A stretch of DNA of 64,000 nt from an uncultured Phascolarctobacterium sp. GTDB lineage: Bacteria > Bacillota > Negativicutes > Acidaminococcales > Acidaminococcaceae. This document shows positions 36,386 through 46,219 of the stretch, one piece after another. Below the pieces are notes generated by a model, which was not told the origin of the DNA, searched no databases, and was given only the letters and a program-made list of their open reading frames with translations. Within the stretch, counting starts at the first letter, position 1, and each line of letters opens with the position of its first letter. The position numbers were made by a program, and so were the translations under genes. The stretch is from assembly GCA_900552005.1 (NCBI GenBank), contig URXU01000001.1:128610-192609 (forward strand), given 5' to 3'.

Positions 36386-37455
36386 TTTTTCACTGCACGC
36401 TCACCGGCATGCCATAATTCCTTATATAATACGCGATATACTGCTGCCACAGGTACGGCAAACAGCATTCCCAAAATGCCAAACAGCTTAGCGCCAATCA
36501 GCAGGCTTAAAATTAATATCACAGGATGCAAATCAATTTTCTGTCCCATAACTTTGGGCATAATAAAGTTGGCATCAAACTGATAAAATATTAAATAAAA
36601 AAGCGCTACATAAAAAGCATTGGTACTGGACTGTCCATAGGCAATAAAAATCGCCGGTACCGCTCCAACCATCGGACCCACTACCGGTACAGTTTCAGCC
36701 AGCATTGCCAAAAAGCCCAGAACTAAGGGAAAATCAACGCCGAGACTGAGCGTTCCCAAAGTGATGCTGAACCCGGCAATCAGGCTTAATTTGCCAAGCC
36801 CTTGAATATAAGCGCTAAGGGTACGCCCTATTTCATCAATAACATGCGCTGCCTTTTGCTGAGCGTCATAGTTGAAAAGATTAATGACCATGCGTCTTAA
36901 TTCCCGCCAGTCTTTCAAAAAATAGAAAGACAGAAACGGAACCACAACAAGTCCCACAAGATTTCTGATAATATCAATACTGGAATGCAGCAGATTCTTC
37001 AAGATATTGCTGACAAAAATCATCGCCCAGTTCACAATCTGATCAAGCAGCATGCCAAAAGTAGACGGTAGCTGAGGATACTTGCCGGTGCCGCTGAAAA
37101 AAATCTCCAGATTATTGGATTCAGCTTTCTCCAAAAATGCCGGCAGCTTTACCAGTAAATCATTAATCTGTCCAAATAAAGGCAAAATAATAAAACCTAT
37201 GGTAATAAAGACAAAAACACCGAAGGTAACAAAAGCAAGGACAATAGCCACCACTCTTGATAAATGAATGGTCCCCTGCCCTACCCTGATTTTAGCAATC
37301 ATATTTACAATCGGATAAAGTGCGAAAGCCATACCAATTGCCAGTAAAATTGGCAAAAGGAATACCGCCATCTCATATAAGACGAATGAAACTGCAGCCG
37401 TCACCAGCAATTTAAAAAATGTACTTGTTTTAATATAAGGCCAATATTTCAGCAT
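36382..37455 (-). CDS. AI-2E family transporter (TqsA/YtvI-like)
   Basis: Integral membrane protein of 357 residues with about eight hydrophobic segments, including the conserved block FPLVLGFLAMLAETVPVVGP and the C-terminal PVILILSLLIGAKLFGILG. The family includes proteins exporting autoinducer-2 and Na+/H+ antiporter-like members, so the substrate is open. It overlaps hemZ by four bases and follows the MBL gene by three. Confidence 0.9.
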   Translation of the reverse strand: MLKYWPYIKTSTFFKLLVTAAVSFVLYEMAVFLLPILLAIGMAFALYPIVNMIAKIRVGQGTIHLSRVVAIVLAFVTFGVFVFITIGFIILPLFGQINDLLVKLPAFLEKAESNNLEIFFSGTGKYPQLPSTFGMLLDQIVNWAMIFVSNILKNLLHSSIDIIRNLVGLVVVPFLSFYFLKDWRELRRMVINLFNYDAQQKAAHVIDEIGRTLSAYIQGLGKLSLIAGFSITLGTLSLGVDFPLVLGFLAMLAETVPVVGPMVGAVPAIFIAYGQSSTNAFYVALFYLIFYQFDANFIMPKVMGQKIDLHPVILILSLLIGAKLFGILGMLFAVPVAAVYRVLYKELWHAGERAVKK

Positions 37456-37458
37456 AGT

Positions 37459-38079
37459 TTATTGTAAGAACGGATTTCTGCGGCGTTCCCAGCCTACGGT
37501 AGTAGCGGGGCCATGGCCTGGCAGTAATTTCGTTTCATCATCCAAAACCAAAATCTTCGTTTTTATAGACTGCAGAATCTCTTTATAGCTGCCGCCGGGC
37601 AAATCGGTGCGGCCAATAGACTCGCAAAATACGGTATCTCCGCAGAAAACAACATCCTGTGTATGCAGGCAGACGCCGCCTTTGGTATGACCCGGTGTAG
37701 CATAAACCTTAAACTGCATTCCTGCGGCTTCTATCGTATCACCGTCATGGAATATATGGTCAGCCGCAGCACATTCCACACCGTCAGTAATATATATAGA
37801 AAGATTTTTGTCAGCCCGGGTAAGCATTTCTGCGTCCTCTTCACTAACATAAACAGGCGCTCCTGTCATTTTTCTCACGGCATTCAGTCCCATAATATGA
37901 TCGCTGTGACCATGAGTAATAAAGATAGCCTTAACAGTAATGCCAAGTTCGTGCACTTTGCTGAGTATTTTTTCAGCTTCACCGCCCGGATCAACAATCA
38001 CGCCTTCCTTTAATTCTTCATTAACTGCAATATAGCAGTTAGTTGCTAACATACCTACTTCTATTCTGTATATTTTCAT
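37459..38079 (-). CDS. MBL-fold metallo-hydrolase (glyoxalase II-like)
   Basis: A 206-residue metallo-beta-lactamase-fold enzyme with the metal motif THGHSDHIMG (HxHxDH), a second histidine in TPGHTKGGVC, an Asp in FCGDTVF, and LPGHGPATT. It resembles the short hydroxyacylglutathione hydrolase-like group common after relA and dtd in Firmicutes. Substrate unknown. Confidence 0.9.
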   Translation of the reverse strand: MKIYRIEVGMLATNCYIAVNEELKEGVIVDPGGEAEKILSKVHELGITVKAIFITHGHSDHIMGLNAVRKMTGAPVYVSEEDAEMLTRADKNLSIYITDGVECAAADHIFHDGDTIEAAGMQFKVYATPGHTKGGVCLHTQDVVFCGDTVFCESIGRTDLPGGSYKEILQSIKTKILVLDDETKLLPGHGPATTVGWERRRNPFLQ

Positions 38080-38090
38080 AAATCCTCCAC

Positions 38091-38540
38091 TTAGAATAAT
38101 TTGCTGCTGTCTAAAAGAATGGTTACCGGTCCGTCATTTACCAATTCCACCTGCATATGGGAACGAAAAACTCCGGTTTCCACCTGCACGCCCTGCTGGC
38201 GGCAAAGCTCATTAAATTTTTCATACAGCAGATTGGCTGCTTCGGGACGCGCTGCCTTATCAAAGGATGGACGCTTACCCTTACGGCAGTCACCATACAA
38301 TGTGAACTGGGACACACTTAAAATTTCTCCGCCCACATCCTTCACTGACAAATTCATTTTACCATTTTCATCTTCAAAAATGCGTAGCCCTGTAACTTTA
38401 TCAGCCAAATACTGCGCATCTTTTTCCGTATCGCCTTCAGTTACACCTACCAGTACCAATAAGCCTTTATTTACCGCACCTGTAAGCTCATCAGCTACAG
38501 TAACCTGTGCCCGACTGACGCGCTGCACTACTGCTCTCAT
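38091..38540 (-). CDS. dtd: D-aminoacyl-tRNA deacylase
   Basis: Removes D-amino acids (and glycine) wrongly attached to tRNA. The 149-residue protein has the active-site motif SVSQFTLYG and the cross-subunit GP motif in [13 protein letters not shown]. It overlaps relA/spoT by four bases (ATGA), the usual order in Firmicutes. Confidence 0.97.
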   Translation of the reverse strand: MRAVVQRVSRAQVTVADELTGAVNKGLLVLVGVTEGDTEKDAQYLADKVTGLRIFEDENGKMNLSVKDVGGEILSVSQFTLYGDCRKGKRPSFDKAARPEAANLLYEKFNELCRQQGVQVETGVFRSHMQVELVNDGPVTILLDSSKLF

Positions 38541-40780
38541 TTCTTGCCCCCGTTGCCGCTGTAGTTTGCAACTACACGTTCTACACTGTATACGCCCTTC
38601 ATTCGGCGAATACGGTTCATAATATATTCTAACTGCTCAAGGCTGCTGATATCAAGTCCGATATGCGTAGTAGCCACTTTATTTTTATCCGTACGGCAAT
38701 TTAAAGCAAATATATTCAGCTTGGCCTCACTTGTTGCCATCATAATATCAGCCATCATGCCGGGACGATTTACGGACGTAACTACAATATTAACCTTGTA
38801 AACAGAATCAATATCCACATCCCAGGAAACTTCTATAAGGCGGCTTTGTTCCTCAGGATTATTGGACAAAACATTGGGGCAATCGGCTCTGTGCACCGAA
38901 ACGCCGCTGCCGCGGGTAATATAGCCAATAACCGGATCACCGGGTATGGGATTGCAGCAGCGCGCCAATTTGACCATTATGCCTTCCTCACCTTTGACAA
39001 GAATACCATGGCTGGCTTTAGCCTTGGATTTTCTCGGCTTTAATTCTGCCAAAAGCTCAGATAAATCTTTGGTTGTCGTAAGTTTCTGGTCCTTCTTATA
39101 AATATCAACCAGTTTAGAGATAACCGTATTAAGCGTAACACCGCCATAACCTAAAGCTGCCAAAAGATTATCATCCGTATCAATACGCAGTTTAACGCCT
39201 GCTTCCTTAAGTTTATCAGGACGGGCCAGTACCTTGGGGTCATAGCCAAGACGTTTAGCTTCTTTTTCCAGCATTTCACGGCCTTTGGCAATATTTTCTT
39301 CACGGCGTTCTTTCTTGAACCAGCTTTTAATCTTGTTGCGCGTATCAGAAGAACCGACGATATTCAGCCAGTCACGGCTGGGGCCGCTTGACTGTTTGGA
39401 GGTTATAACCTCTACAATATCACCGTTGCTCAATTTAAAATCCAGCGGCACAATACGCCCATTTACTTTAGCTCCTACACAGCGATTACCTACATCCGTA
39501 TGAATACGATAAGCAAAATCAATGGGCACGCTGCCTACGGGCAAGTCAATAACATCGCCGCGGGGAGTAAAGACAAAAACTTCATCGGCAAAAATATCCA
39601 TTTTTACCGTATTGACGAAATCACGAGAATCATGCATGTCCTGATGCCATTCCAGCAGCTGACGCAGCCAGGAAAGTTTGGCGTCAAAACCTTTATCTGT
39701 ACTGCTCTGAGAAGCCGGCTTACTGCCGCCGCTTTCTTTATAACGCCAGTGAGCGGCAATACCATATTCAGATATTCTGTGCATTTCAAATGTACGAATC
39801 TGAATTTCCAAAGGCTGACCGCCTGTAGAAAGCACGGTTGTATGCAGCGACTGGTACATGTTGGATTTAGGCACGGCTACGTAATCCTTAAATCTGCCGG
39901 GAATAGGACGCCACATACTATGTACGATACCCAAAGTGCCGTAACAATCCTTAACCGTATCAACCAGTACACGAATGGCTAACAAATCATAAATTTCGCT
40001 TAATTGCTTATGATCACGCAGCATTTTTTTATGGATGCTGTAAAAATTCTTCGGACGCCCCTGAATCTCACATTTTATATGAGCCTTTTCCAAGCTGTCC
40101 TTCATTTCCGCCATGGCTTCGTTAATCATGGCCTCACGTTCACGGCGTTTTATTTTAACCTGTTCTACCAGATTATAATAAATATCCGGTTCCATATACC
40201 TGAAAGCCAGATCTTCCAGCTCCCACTTTATCGTATAAATACCAAGCCTATGAGCCAGCGGCGCATAAATTTCCAGTGTTTCACGGGAAATCGACTGCTG
40301 TTTATGAGCAGGCATGTATTTCATGGTACGCATATTATGCAGCCTGTCAGCCAATTTAATGAGAACAACACGAATATCTCTGGCCATGGCCAAAAACATT
40401 TTACGATAATTTTCAATCTGCCGGTCCTCTTTGGAAATATATTCAATTTTGCCTAATTTGGTTACACCGTCAACCAGATTGGCCACAACAGTACCAAATC
40501 TTTCTTTAATATCATTTAACGTATAGTTCGTATCTTCCACTACATCATGTAAAAATGCGGCAGCCAGTGTTTTCTCATCCATTTGCAGCTGTGCCAGAAT
40601 GCTGGCAACGCCTATGGGATGGATGATATAAGGTTCACCTGATTTACGGCGCTGTGCCGCATGCGCATCAGCAGCCAGTTCATAAGCCTTACGAACGAAA
40701 TCTATTTGTTCCTGATTCAGATATTTACTTACTCTTTCAAAAAATTCATCAATATTTACAGCATCATTTGTAGTAGGCAT
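38537..40780 (-). CDS. (p)ppGpp synthetase/hydrolase, RelA/SpoT family
   Basis: Bifunctional stringent-response enzyme of 747 residues. HD hydrolase domain about 40-190 ([14 protein letters not shown]), synthetase about 230-340 ([20 protein letters not shown]), TGS domain about 395-460, zinc-finger-like [10 protein letters not shown] region and a C-terminal ACT domain. The intact HDxxED hydrolase motif means it can probably both make and break (p)ppGpp. ATG at 40780 is preceded by GGGAG at eight bases; an upstream TTG at 40801 is less likely. Downstream of recJ in the common recJ-relA-dtd order. Confidence 0.96.
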   Translation of the reverse strand: MPTTNDAVNIDEFFERVSKYLNQEQIDFVRKAYELAADAHAAQRRKSGEPYIIHPIGVASILAQLQMDEKTLAAAFLHDVVEDTNYTLNDIKERFGTVVANLVDGVTKLGKIEYISKEDRQIENYRKMFLAMARDIRVVLIKLADRLHNMRTMKYMPAHKQQSISRETLEIYAPLAHRLGIYTIKWELEDLAFRYMEPDIYYNLVEQVKIKRREREAMINEAMAEMKDSLEKAHIKCEIQGRPKNFYSIHKKMLRDHKQLSEIYDLLAIRVLVDTVKDCYGTLGIVHSMWRPIPGRFKDYVAVPKSNMYQSLHTTVLSTGGQPLEIQIRTFEMHRISEYGIAAHWRYKESGGSKPASQSSTDKGFDAKLSWLRQLLEWHQDMHDSRDFVNTVKMDIFADEVFVFTPRGDVIDLPVGSVPIDFAYRIHTDVGNRCVGAKVNGRIVPLDFKLSNGDIVEVITSKQSSGPSRDWLNIVGSSDTRNKIKSWFKKERREENIAKGREMLEKEAKRLGYDPKVLARPDKLKEAGVKLRIDTDDNLLAALGYGGVTLNTVISKLVDIYKKDQKLTTTKDLSELLAELKPRKSKAKASHGILVKGEEGIMVKLARCCNPIPGDPVIGYITRGSGVSVHRADCPNVLSNNPEEQSRLIEVSWDVDIDSVYKVNIVVTSVNRPGMMADIMMATSEAKLNIFALNCRTDKNKVATTHIGLDISSLEQLEYIMNRIRRMKGVYSVERVVANYSGNGGKK

Positions 40781-40806
40781 AATTCCCACTCCCATCTCCA
40801 ACTATT

Positions 40807-43125
40807 TCATGCACGCAAAAGCTCATATTGTGATATACGCATATTTTGCATGCCTGTTTCCAGTATTTTTCCTCGCTGCTGCTGCAACTGGCAGTATAAG
40901 GGCGAGTCTTCCAACTGGCATTTATGAATAATGCCTAATTTCAGCTCATCTCCATGAATAGTAATAAATTCCAACTCCTGCATAATCCGCAGAATATTAT
41001 CGGAAATCAGCCCGGCATGTTCATTCAATAACTGTTTTTTATCTATTTTACTCTGATTATGCAGTTTTTCCATAACTATTTTATAAGCTGCAGCCATTGT
41101 TTCCCGCTCAGGGCACAAAAGCCTTAAATCTCTCTGCAGCTTCTCACGATCAGCATAATTAAAAGCCAAAACTGCCATTTTAACGCCGCTTTTTTTTAGT
41201 CCGGCCACAATATTTTTTAGCGATAGCTGCGGCAAATCATATAGGACGGCAATATCATTTGTTACGGTTTCACCATACTTCTGTATCAGCAGATGCTTTT
41301 GATTAACCTGCCACAATTCCGCAACCGGCTGATTAACAAGTACGGAAATTTTTTCAGCAGTACGCAGTAAACCAGCCACAATCTGCTGTTTATCCGCCTT
41401 ATTATAGCGCAAATCACACAATTCTAATTGCTGCCGCAAAGACAAAGCCTGCAGCTGTACGCTCTTTTCTCCGTTCCAGACATTAATCCGCGGCATAAAG
41501 GCAATATCAGCTAACATGCCCTCGTACAAAAGCGGCATTAATTCAGCCTGATTCCACATAACCGCTTTATAATGAGCGTCGCCTTTGGCAACGCTGAATT
41601 GCAAATGCGTTCTGTCCTTGCCAATTGCCCGCTGACTGCTGAGCAATGCATTTTGAAAAGCAAATACTGGTACAGGATTATTGCAGCCAAAAGGCTCCAA
41701 AAGAGCCAGCTCTGCTAAATCCTGCACAGTAAGTTCGCCGTTTTCCTGCAGTACACAATCTACATCAATACGCGGTAAATAATCATCCGGCTGCAAATGC
41801 TCCCGCACATACTGTTTAAAACGCCGGCGAAATTCATCCAGCTTACACGCCGGCAAAGTTAAGCCGGCGGCCTGATGATGTCCGCCGTACTGCAGCAAAA
41901 TATCACTTTCAGCATCAATTGCTTCATAAAGATTAAGCGCCGGTATGCTTCGGCAGCTTCCTTTAGCTGTTTCACCTGCTATGCTGATTAAAATAACCGG
42001 CAGATGATATTTATCAACCAACCTTGAGGCAACAATACCAATAACTCCCTGATGCCAGTTAGGCGAGGCCAGCACAATGGCCGTATCAATATGCTCTTCC
42101 TGCGCCAGCATGGCTTCAGCTTCATGCATAATGTTGCGGCTGATTTCCTGTCTTAAGGCATTTTCCTGATTTAATTTAGCAGCAATCAGTTCAGCTCTGG
42201 CCTCATCCTTGGTGACCAATAATTCCACCGCAGACTGTGCATGCTCCAGACGCCCTACAGCGTTAAGGCGCGGCGCCAGCATAAAACCAATATTTTCGGA
42301 ATTAATATGTTCCTGCACACATCCGCTAACCTTAATTAGAGCTTTCAGTCCGGGAAGCCGCGTATGCTGCATAGCTGCCAAACCCCGACGTACAATTTCA
42401 CGATTTTCACCTGTCAGGTCTACGATATCGGCAACCGTGCCCAAAGCAGCCAGCTCCGTAAGCCCTTCCCAGTAATCTGGATGCCCAGCATTTTTAGCAA
42501 GAGCCTGACATAATTTAAATGCTACGCCAACGCCGCTCAGCTCCTTAAAAGGATAGGCGCAAGCAGCCTGTTTGGGATTAATAATAGCCAGTGCCGGCGG
42601 CAGCTGATTCGGAACAGTGTGATGGTCAGTAATAATAATATCCATACCCTTGGGGGCATTGGCAACTTCATGCAGACCGCTGATCCCGCAATCTACGGTA
42701 ATTACCAGTCTGGTGCCATTTTCATACAAATACTGCAGCGCGGCGTCATTTAATCCGTAGCCTTCATTAGCTCTTTTGGGAATATAGGTATCAACATCAG
42801 CGCCTGCTTCCCGCAGATAAATATATAATAAGGAAGAAGCTGTAATCCCATCAACATCATAATCCCCATACACGGTAATCTTTTCCTGCTGCGTTACGGC
42901 CCGGTCAATACGCTTAACCGCTTCAGCCATATCTTTTAATAAAAACGGATCATGAAAAGGCCTGCTGCTGCCGTACAAAAACTCCTGCATGCTTTGCGCT
43001 GTAGCCATACCGCGTTCTAACAAAATACCAGTTACCACCGGCGAAACATTTAATTCCGCAGCCAGCACGCTGGCTTTTTCTCTATTATATTCCTTTATCT
43101 GCCAGACTTTGCGTTTGCCGATCAT
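40807..43125 (-). CDS. recJ: Single-stranded-DNA exonuclease RecJ
   Basis: 5'-3' exonuclease for recombination and mismatch repair. The 772-residue protein has DHH-family motifs DYDVDGITA, DCGISG and TDHHTVPNQ, the DHHA1 motif GGHHQAAG, and an OB domain. It also has the C-terminal extension of about 200 residues seen in long Firmicute RecJ proteins, whose function is unclear. Start overlaps the lapA stop by one base (TAATG). Confidence 0.95.
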   Translation of the reverse strand: MIGKRKVWQIKEYNREKASVLAAELNVSPVVTGILLERGMATAQSMQEFLYGSSRPFHDPFLLKDMAEAVKRIDRAVTQQEKITVYGDYDVDGITASSLLYIYLREAGADVDTYIPKRANEGYGLNDAALQYLYENGTRLVITVDCGISGLHEVANAPKGMDIIITDHHTVPNQLPPALAIINPKQAACAYPFKELSGVGVAFKLCQALAKNAGHPDYWEGLTELAALGTVADIVDLTGENREIVRRGLAAMQHTRLPGLKALIKVSGCVQEHINSENIGFMLAPRLNAVGRLEHAQSAVELLVTKDEARAELIAAKLNQENALRQEISRNIMHEAEAMLAQEEHIDTAIVLASPNWHQGVIGIVASRLVDKYHLPVILISIAGETAKGSCRSIPALNLYEAIDAESDILLQYGGHHQAAGLTLPACKLDEFRRRFKQYVREHLQPDDYLPRIDVDCVLQENGELTVQDLAELALLEPFGCNNPVPVFAFQNALLSSQRAIGKDRTHLQFSVAKGDAHYKAVMWNQAELMPLLYEGMLADIAFMPRINVWNGEKSVQLQALSLRQQLELCDLRYNKADKQQIVAGLLRTAEKISVLVNQPVAELWQVNQKHLLIQKYGETVTNDIAVLYDLPQLSLKNIVAGLKKSGVKMAVLAFNYADREKLQRDLRLLCPERETMAAAYKIVMEKLHNQSKIDKKQLLNEHAGLISDNILRIMQELEFITIHGDELKLGIIHKCQLEDSPLYCQLQQQRGKILETGMQNMRISQYELLRA

Positions 43126-43484
43126 TATTTCTGCCCCGCCGAGGTAGCTTTAATTTCTGGTTCAGCAGCAGTTTTTGCATCTTCACTATGCAGCTTCTGA
43201 TTATGCATTAACATGGCAACACGTTCTTCTAAAACTTTATTTTCTTTCTGCAGCTTAGCAATCTCCTCATTTAATTTCTTTTCCTGCATATAGTTTCTTG
43301 CCTTCACCATCAAAAGATAACATCCGGCTACCAGAATCCCCAGCAAAAACGATCCCAAAATAACCATAACCAGTGAAGATTCAAAACTCCACACAAAAAA
43401 GTTTAAAGCTACGCTGGTAGCATTCTGAACAGCAAATAAAGCAACAATTATACTAACACAAACTGTAAACAGCAAATATGGCAT
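43125..43484 (-). CDS. LapA-domain (DUF1049) membrane protein
   Basis: A 119-residue protein with two transmembrane helices (about 3-22 and 40-63), a following coiled-coil with heptad-like leucines (about 70-100), and a charged tail. The LapA domain pattern ALFAVQNATSVALNFFVW is clear. In E. coli LapA helps control lipopolysaccharide supply. The ATG at 43484 has GGGGAG eight bases upstream; a frame extending to 43532 has no such site. It heads the recJ-relA-aspS operon. Confidence 0.85.
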   Translation of the reverse strand: MPYLLFTVCVSIIVALFAVQNATSVALNFFVWSFESSLVMVILGSFLLGILVAGCYLLMVKARNYMQEKKLNEEIAKLQKENKVLEERVAMLMHNQKLHSEDAKTAAEPEIKATSAGQK

Positions 43485-43578
43485 TTCATCATCTCCCCGA
43501 CAAAGATTAATAATATGAAAATATTCGTTCATTAGTTATAAAATTCCTGCCGTATACAACCAAAATTACAATTTTATA

Positions 43579-43815
43579 CTATTTATCTGCATTATAAAGT
43601 TCAAACCGATACTTTTGTAAAACTTCAGGATACTTCTTTTTATCTACTTCCGAGGCAAACATGTCATACGGTCGCACAAAATACCCATAATCGCCGTATA
43701 ACGCCTCGTATACAACATATTTTTCACCAGTTTCGGAATGTGTGGCAGTTAAAATCACTCTATACAAATTACCTTTAAAATGACGATAAATTCTTCCCTG
43801 CAATATCTCACGCAT
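43579..43815 (-). CDS. DUF1653 protein
   Basis: A 78-residue protein matching the DUF1653 family ([41 protein letters not shown]). Members are usually small, free-standing and uncharacterised. It lies 95 bases upstream of lapA in the same orientation. Nothing in it identifies a catalytic role. Confidence 0.88.
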   Translation of the reverse strand: MREILQGRIYRHFKGNLYRVILTATHSETGEKYVVYEALYGDYGYFVRPYDMFASEVDKKKYPEVLQKYRFELYNADK

Positions 43816-43934
43816 TTTATAACACTGCTCCTTATTTTAAATAGTAAATCTGATTATTTTATTAAATTTTTATCTGAAATCAAAAAATTTATTCTCAGCC
43901 AAACAACATTGATAGCTGATTTTTACATACAACA

Positions 43935-43962
43935 AAAAGGCTCAGACATAAGTCTGAGCCTT
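43935..43962 (-). terminator. Terminator of the tRNA operon
   Basis: An 11-bp perfect stem (43937-43947 with 43952-43962), followed on the minus strand by T5. It lies about ten bases past the end of tRNA-Trp. Confidence 0.88.
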
Positions 43963-43972
43963 ACTTTTTAAG

Positions 43973-44048
43973 TGGCAGGGGCAGTAGGAATCGAACCCAC
44001 AACCAACGGTTTTGGAGACCGCTACTCTACCAGTTGAGCTATACCCCT
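43973..44048 (-). tRNA. tRNA-Trp (anticodon CCA)
   Basis: On the minus strand a 76-base cloverleaf begins AGGGGTA and ends with encoded CCA. Acceptor AGGGGTA pairs TGCCCCT, the D-arm, anticodon loop CTCCAAA and T-arm GTTCGATTC are all present. It is the third gene of Asp-Gly-Trp. Confidence 0.96.
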
Positions 44049-44049
44049 G

Positions 44050-44124
<75 letters not shown>

Positions 44125-44127
44125 AAA

Positions 44128-44204
44128 TGGCGACCCGGATGGGACTCGAACCCACGACCTCCGCCGTGACAGGGCGGCATTCTAACCAACTGAACCACCG
44201 GGCC
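44128..44204 (-). tRNA. tRNA-Asp (anticodon GTC)
   Basis: A 77-base cloverleaf on the minus strand starts GGCCCGG and ends GCCA. The anticodon loop is CTGTCAC and the T-loop GTTCGAGTC. First gene of the tRNA operon. Confidence 0.96.
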
Positions 44205-44229
44205 AATATCAGTTACCTGACAGATATAG

Positions 44230-44258
44230 ATAATACCATATCACAAATAAAAATGCAA
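44230..44258 (-). promoter_or_regulatory. Promoter of the tRNA operon
   Basis: -35 TTGCAT (44253-44258) and -10 TATTAT (44230-44235), 17 bases apart on the minus strand, about 25 bases before tRNA-Asp. Confidence 0.7.
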
Positions 44259-44334
44259 GCATTTTTTTATACATTAATGGTATATTTAAAAATTTTTCTC
44301 ATTTTTTGTCTAAAGCCTCGCCACTGATTAGCAA

Positions 44335-44364
44335 TTGTCAAAACTCTGCTGTCCGTATTATAAT
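44335..44364 (+). promoter_or_regulatory. Promoter of the DNA glycosylase gene
   Basis: -35 TTGTCA (44335-44340) and -10 TATAAT (44359-44364), 18 bases apart, 31 bases before the start codon. Confidence 0.65.
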
Positions 44365-44394
44365 ATATTATATCAAAAATAAAGGAGGGTGCTT

Positions 44395-45024
44395 ATGTGC
44401 CAAACCCCAGATTGGTCCTCCGGAGACCAGTATCTGCGTGAAAACGCCACCGAGCTTGCTCCATTGATTGAGAAGTTCTCACCTTGTACTTTAAAGCCCA
44501 AAAACGAAACGGAATATTTTGAAATTCTGCTGGCCGGTATAGTCGCTCAGCAGCTGCCGCCAGATGTCAGTCAATCACTGATGCAAAAGCTATCTCAGCT
44601 TTTAGGCAAGCCTATTACACCTCAATCCGTACTCGAAACCGCCAATGAAAGTTTTGCTGCTCTTGGATTGGCAATGCAAAAAATTGACTATATGAAAAAT
44701 TTTGCACAGGCTATTATAAATGGCCAAATCACCATCAGTAATTTTCAGAACATGACGGATAATCAGATTTCTAAGCAGCTTCTGCAAATTCGCGGTCTTG
44801 GTCAATGGACTATCGAAATGTTTTTACTGCTGGCTTTATGCCGAACTGATGTTGTTCCATCCGCAGATTTTATTTTCAAAAAGGAGCTGCAATCTTTAAT
44901 GCAGCTGCATGAAATTCCCAAACGAGGTCAAATCAATAAGATTACTGAACATTGGCGTCCTTGGCGTTCCCTGGCTGTATGGTATTTATGGCAGAACGCA
45001 GATGCCAAAGCAAACAATAAATAA
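44395..45024 (+). CDS. AlkA-like DNA-3-methyladenine glycosylase (HhH-GPD family)
   Basis: Base-excision repair enzyme expected to remove alkylated purines. The 209-residue protein is a compact HhH-GPD protein: helix-hairpin-helix LLQIRGLGQWTIEMF and, 20-odd residues on, PSADFIF, which carries the catalytic aspartate. It lacks the N-terminal mixed domain of E. coli AlkA and corresponds to the short form. ATG at 44395 has AAAGGAGGG upstream; GTG at 44389 falls inside the ribosome-binding site. It is the only intact plus-strand gene in the main body of the window. Confidence 0.88.
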   Translation: MCQTPDWSSGDQYLRENATELAPLIEKFSPCTLKPKNETEYFEILLAGIVAQQLPPDVSQSLMQKLSQLLGKPITPQSVLETANESFAALGLAMQKIDYMKNFAQAIINGQITISNFQNMTDNQISKQLLQIRGLGQWTIEMFLLLALCRTDVVPSADFIFKKELQSLMQLHEIPKRGQINKITEHWRPWRSLAVWYLWQNADAKANNK

Positions 45025-45033
45025 CAGCAAACA

Positions 45034-45065
45034 AAAAACACCAGACTAAAAAATCTGGTGTTTTT
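45034..45065. terminator. Bidirectional terminator between glycosylase and zinc-ribbon gene
   Basis: A 12-base inverted repeat (45034-45045 with 45054-45065) flanked by A- and T-runs; it serves both convergent genes. Confidence 0.85.
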
Positions 45066-45081
45066 TTATGTTTAGCAATTA

Positions 45082-45375
45082 TTATTGTTGATTTTTACGG
45101 GCATTGAAGCATTCACGGCAGTAAACCGGACGGTCCATGGAAGGACGGAACGGAACCATGGTTTCTTTACCGCATTCTGCGCAAACAGCAGGGAACATTT
45201 CACGCTGCGGACGTTCAGTAGCCACGCCCATACGTTGTTTGCGTGCTTGGCGGCAAGCCGGGCAGCGACGGGGTTCATTGGTAAAACCTTTTTCTTCGTA
45301 AAATTCCTGCTCAGAAGCAGTAAATACGAATTCTGCGCCGCATTCGCAGCAGGTTAAAGTTTTGTCTTCTTTCAT
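45082..45375 (-). CDS. Zinc-ribbon protein (two CxxC pairs)
   Basis: A 97-residue protein with two treble-clef/zinc-ribbon halves. The N-terminal half has CCECG and CPACR, with the segment FTASEQEFYEEKGF between. The C-terminal half has CAECG and CREC, with ETMVPFRP between. Both halves match the probable zinc-binding families widespread in Firmicutes. ATG at 45375 has GGAGT nearby; the frame to 45414 is less likely. Nucleic-acid or ribosome binding is only an inference. Confidence 0.85.
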   Translation of the reverse strand: MKEDKTLTCCECGAEFVFTASEQEFYEEKGFTNEPRRCPACRQARKQRMGVATERPQREMFPAVCAECGKETMVPFRPSMDRPVYCRECFNARKNQQ

Positions 45376-45608
45376 AACTTGATCACTCCTAATCATAGAT
45401 AAAACATACCTCAAAAAGAACTTATAGATGTTACCACGGCTTCCCCAGTTTATCTATGATACAGAAGAAGTTAGGAACCCTAACCGGAACCACTGAGATA
45501 CACTACTATCAGTATAAATGAGCCCTATACATAAGTCAATATATGTTAAATAATTTTACCTATTCTTTAAAATGTCTTTTAAAGCTGTAAATTTTGTACA
45601 AAAAAGAT
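45376..45608 (-). other. Structured leader of the zinc-ribbon gene
   Basis: No gene found. On the minus strand it contains a hairpin GTTAGG-GTT-CCTAAC and further short repeats upstream of the zinc-ribbon start. The distance to the end of cobC is about 230 bases. I cannot match it to a known riboswitch. Confidence 0.4.
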
Positions 45609-46214
45609 TTATAAATAGTGGCAATCATTTATGACATCAGCAGCGAAATTTCCGTCCCAGACGGTGAAGATACTTGTAGACGCATTATAGATATTTAATC
45701 GCCAGAAATTAGATAAAGGAATATCTAATAATCCACAAATCTGGGTACGAATTACCCCGCCATGGGAAACAATTGCGATATCCCGCTCTTCCCCCTGCTC
45801 CTCCAGAATACGCTGCAGCGCCTGCAGCGCCCGCTCCTGTACTCTGGTAAAGGTTTCACCTGCAGGCGGCAGACACTGCTGAGGATTTTCATAAAACATT
45901 TTGATTTCTTCCGGCCATTTATCCGCTATTTCACTATAACACAGTCCTTCCCACTGGCCAAAGCTTATTTCCTGCAGGTCCTCCATAGGCCGCGGCGTCA
46001 GTTTTTTTACTGCGGCCAGAGGCTCCGCCGTCATTTGTGCGCGAAGCAGAGGACTGCAGTAAATAGCATCCAGCTTTTTAGAACGAAAATATTCTGCCAG
46101 TAATTTTGCCTGCTGCTGGCCGTTAGCATTTAAAGGAGTATTAATTCTTCCCTGAAATCTTCTGACCGTATTGGAATCCGTCTGTCCGTGTCTGATCAAA
46201 TATATTTTGCCCAT
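45609..46214 (-). CDS. cobC: Alpha-ribazole phosphatase-like histidine phosphatase
   Basis: Histidine phosphatase-fold protein of 201 residues with the catalytic RHGQTDSN and the second histidine in IVSHGGVIRTQ. As the last gene of the cobU-cobT-cobS operon it most likely removes phosphate from alpha-ribazole-5'-phosphate (CobC role) or from the corresponding phenolic nucleotide. The family also includes phosphoglycerate mutase-like enzymes, but context favours CobC. Confidence 0.85.
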   Translation of the reverse strand: MGKIYLIRHGQTDSNTVRRFQGRINTPLNANGQQQAKLLAEYFRSKKLDAIYCSPLLRAQMTAEPLAAVKKLTPRPMEDLQEISFGQWEGLCYSEIADKWPEEIKMFYENPQQCLPPAGETFTRVQERALQALQRILEEQGEERDIAIVSHGGVIRTQICGLLDIPLSNFWRLNIYNASTSIFTVWDGNFAADVINDCHYL

Positions 46215-46219
46215 ATAAA

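Noticed and set aside
45530..45608. Terminator after cobC
   Set aside because: An A/T-only inverted repeat (CTTTAAAA/TTTTAAAG) exists, but with no GC pairs and no T-run it is too weak to call.
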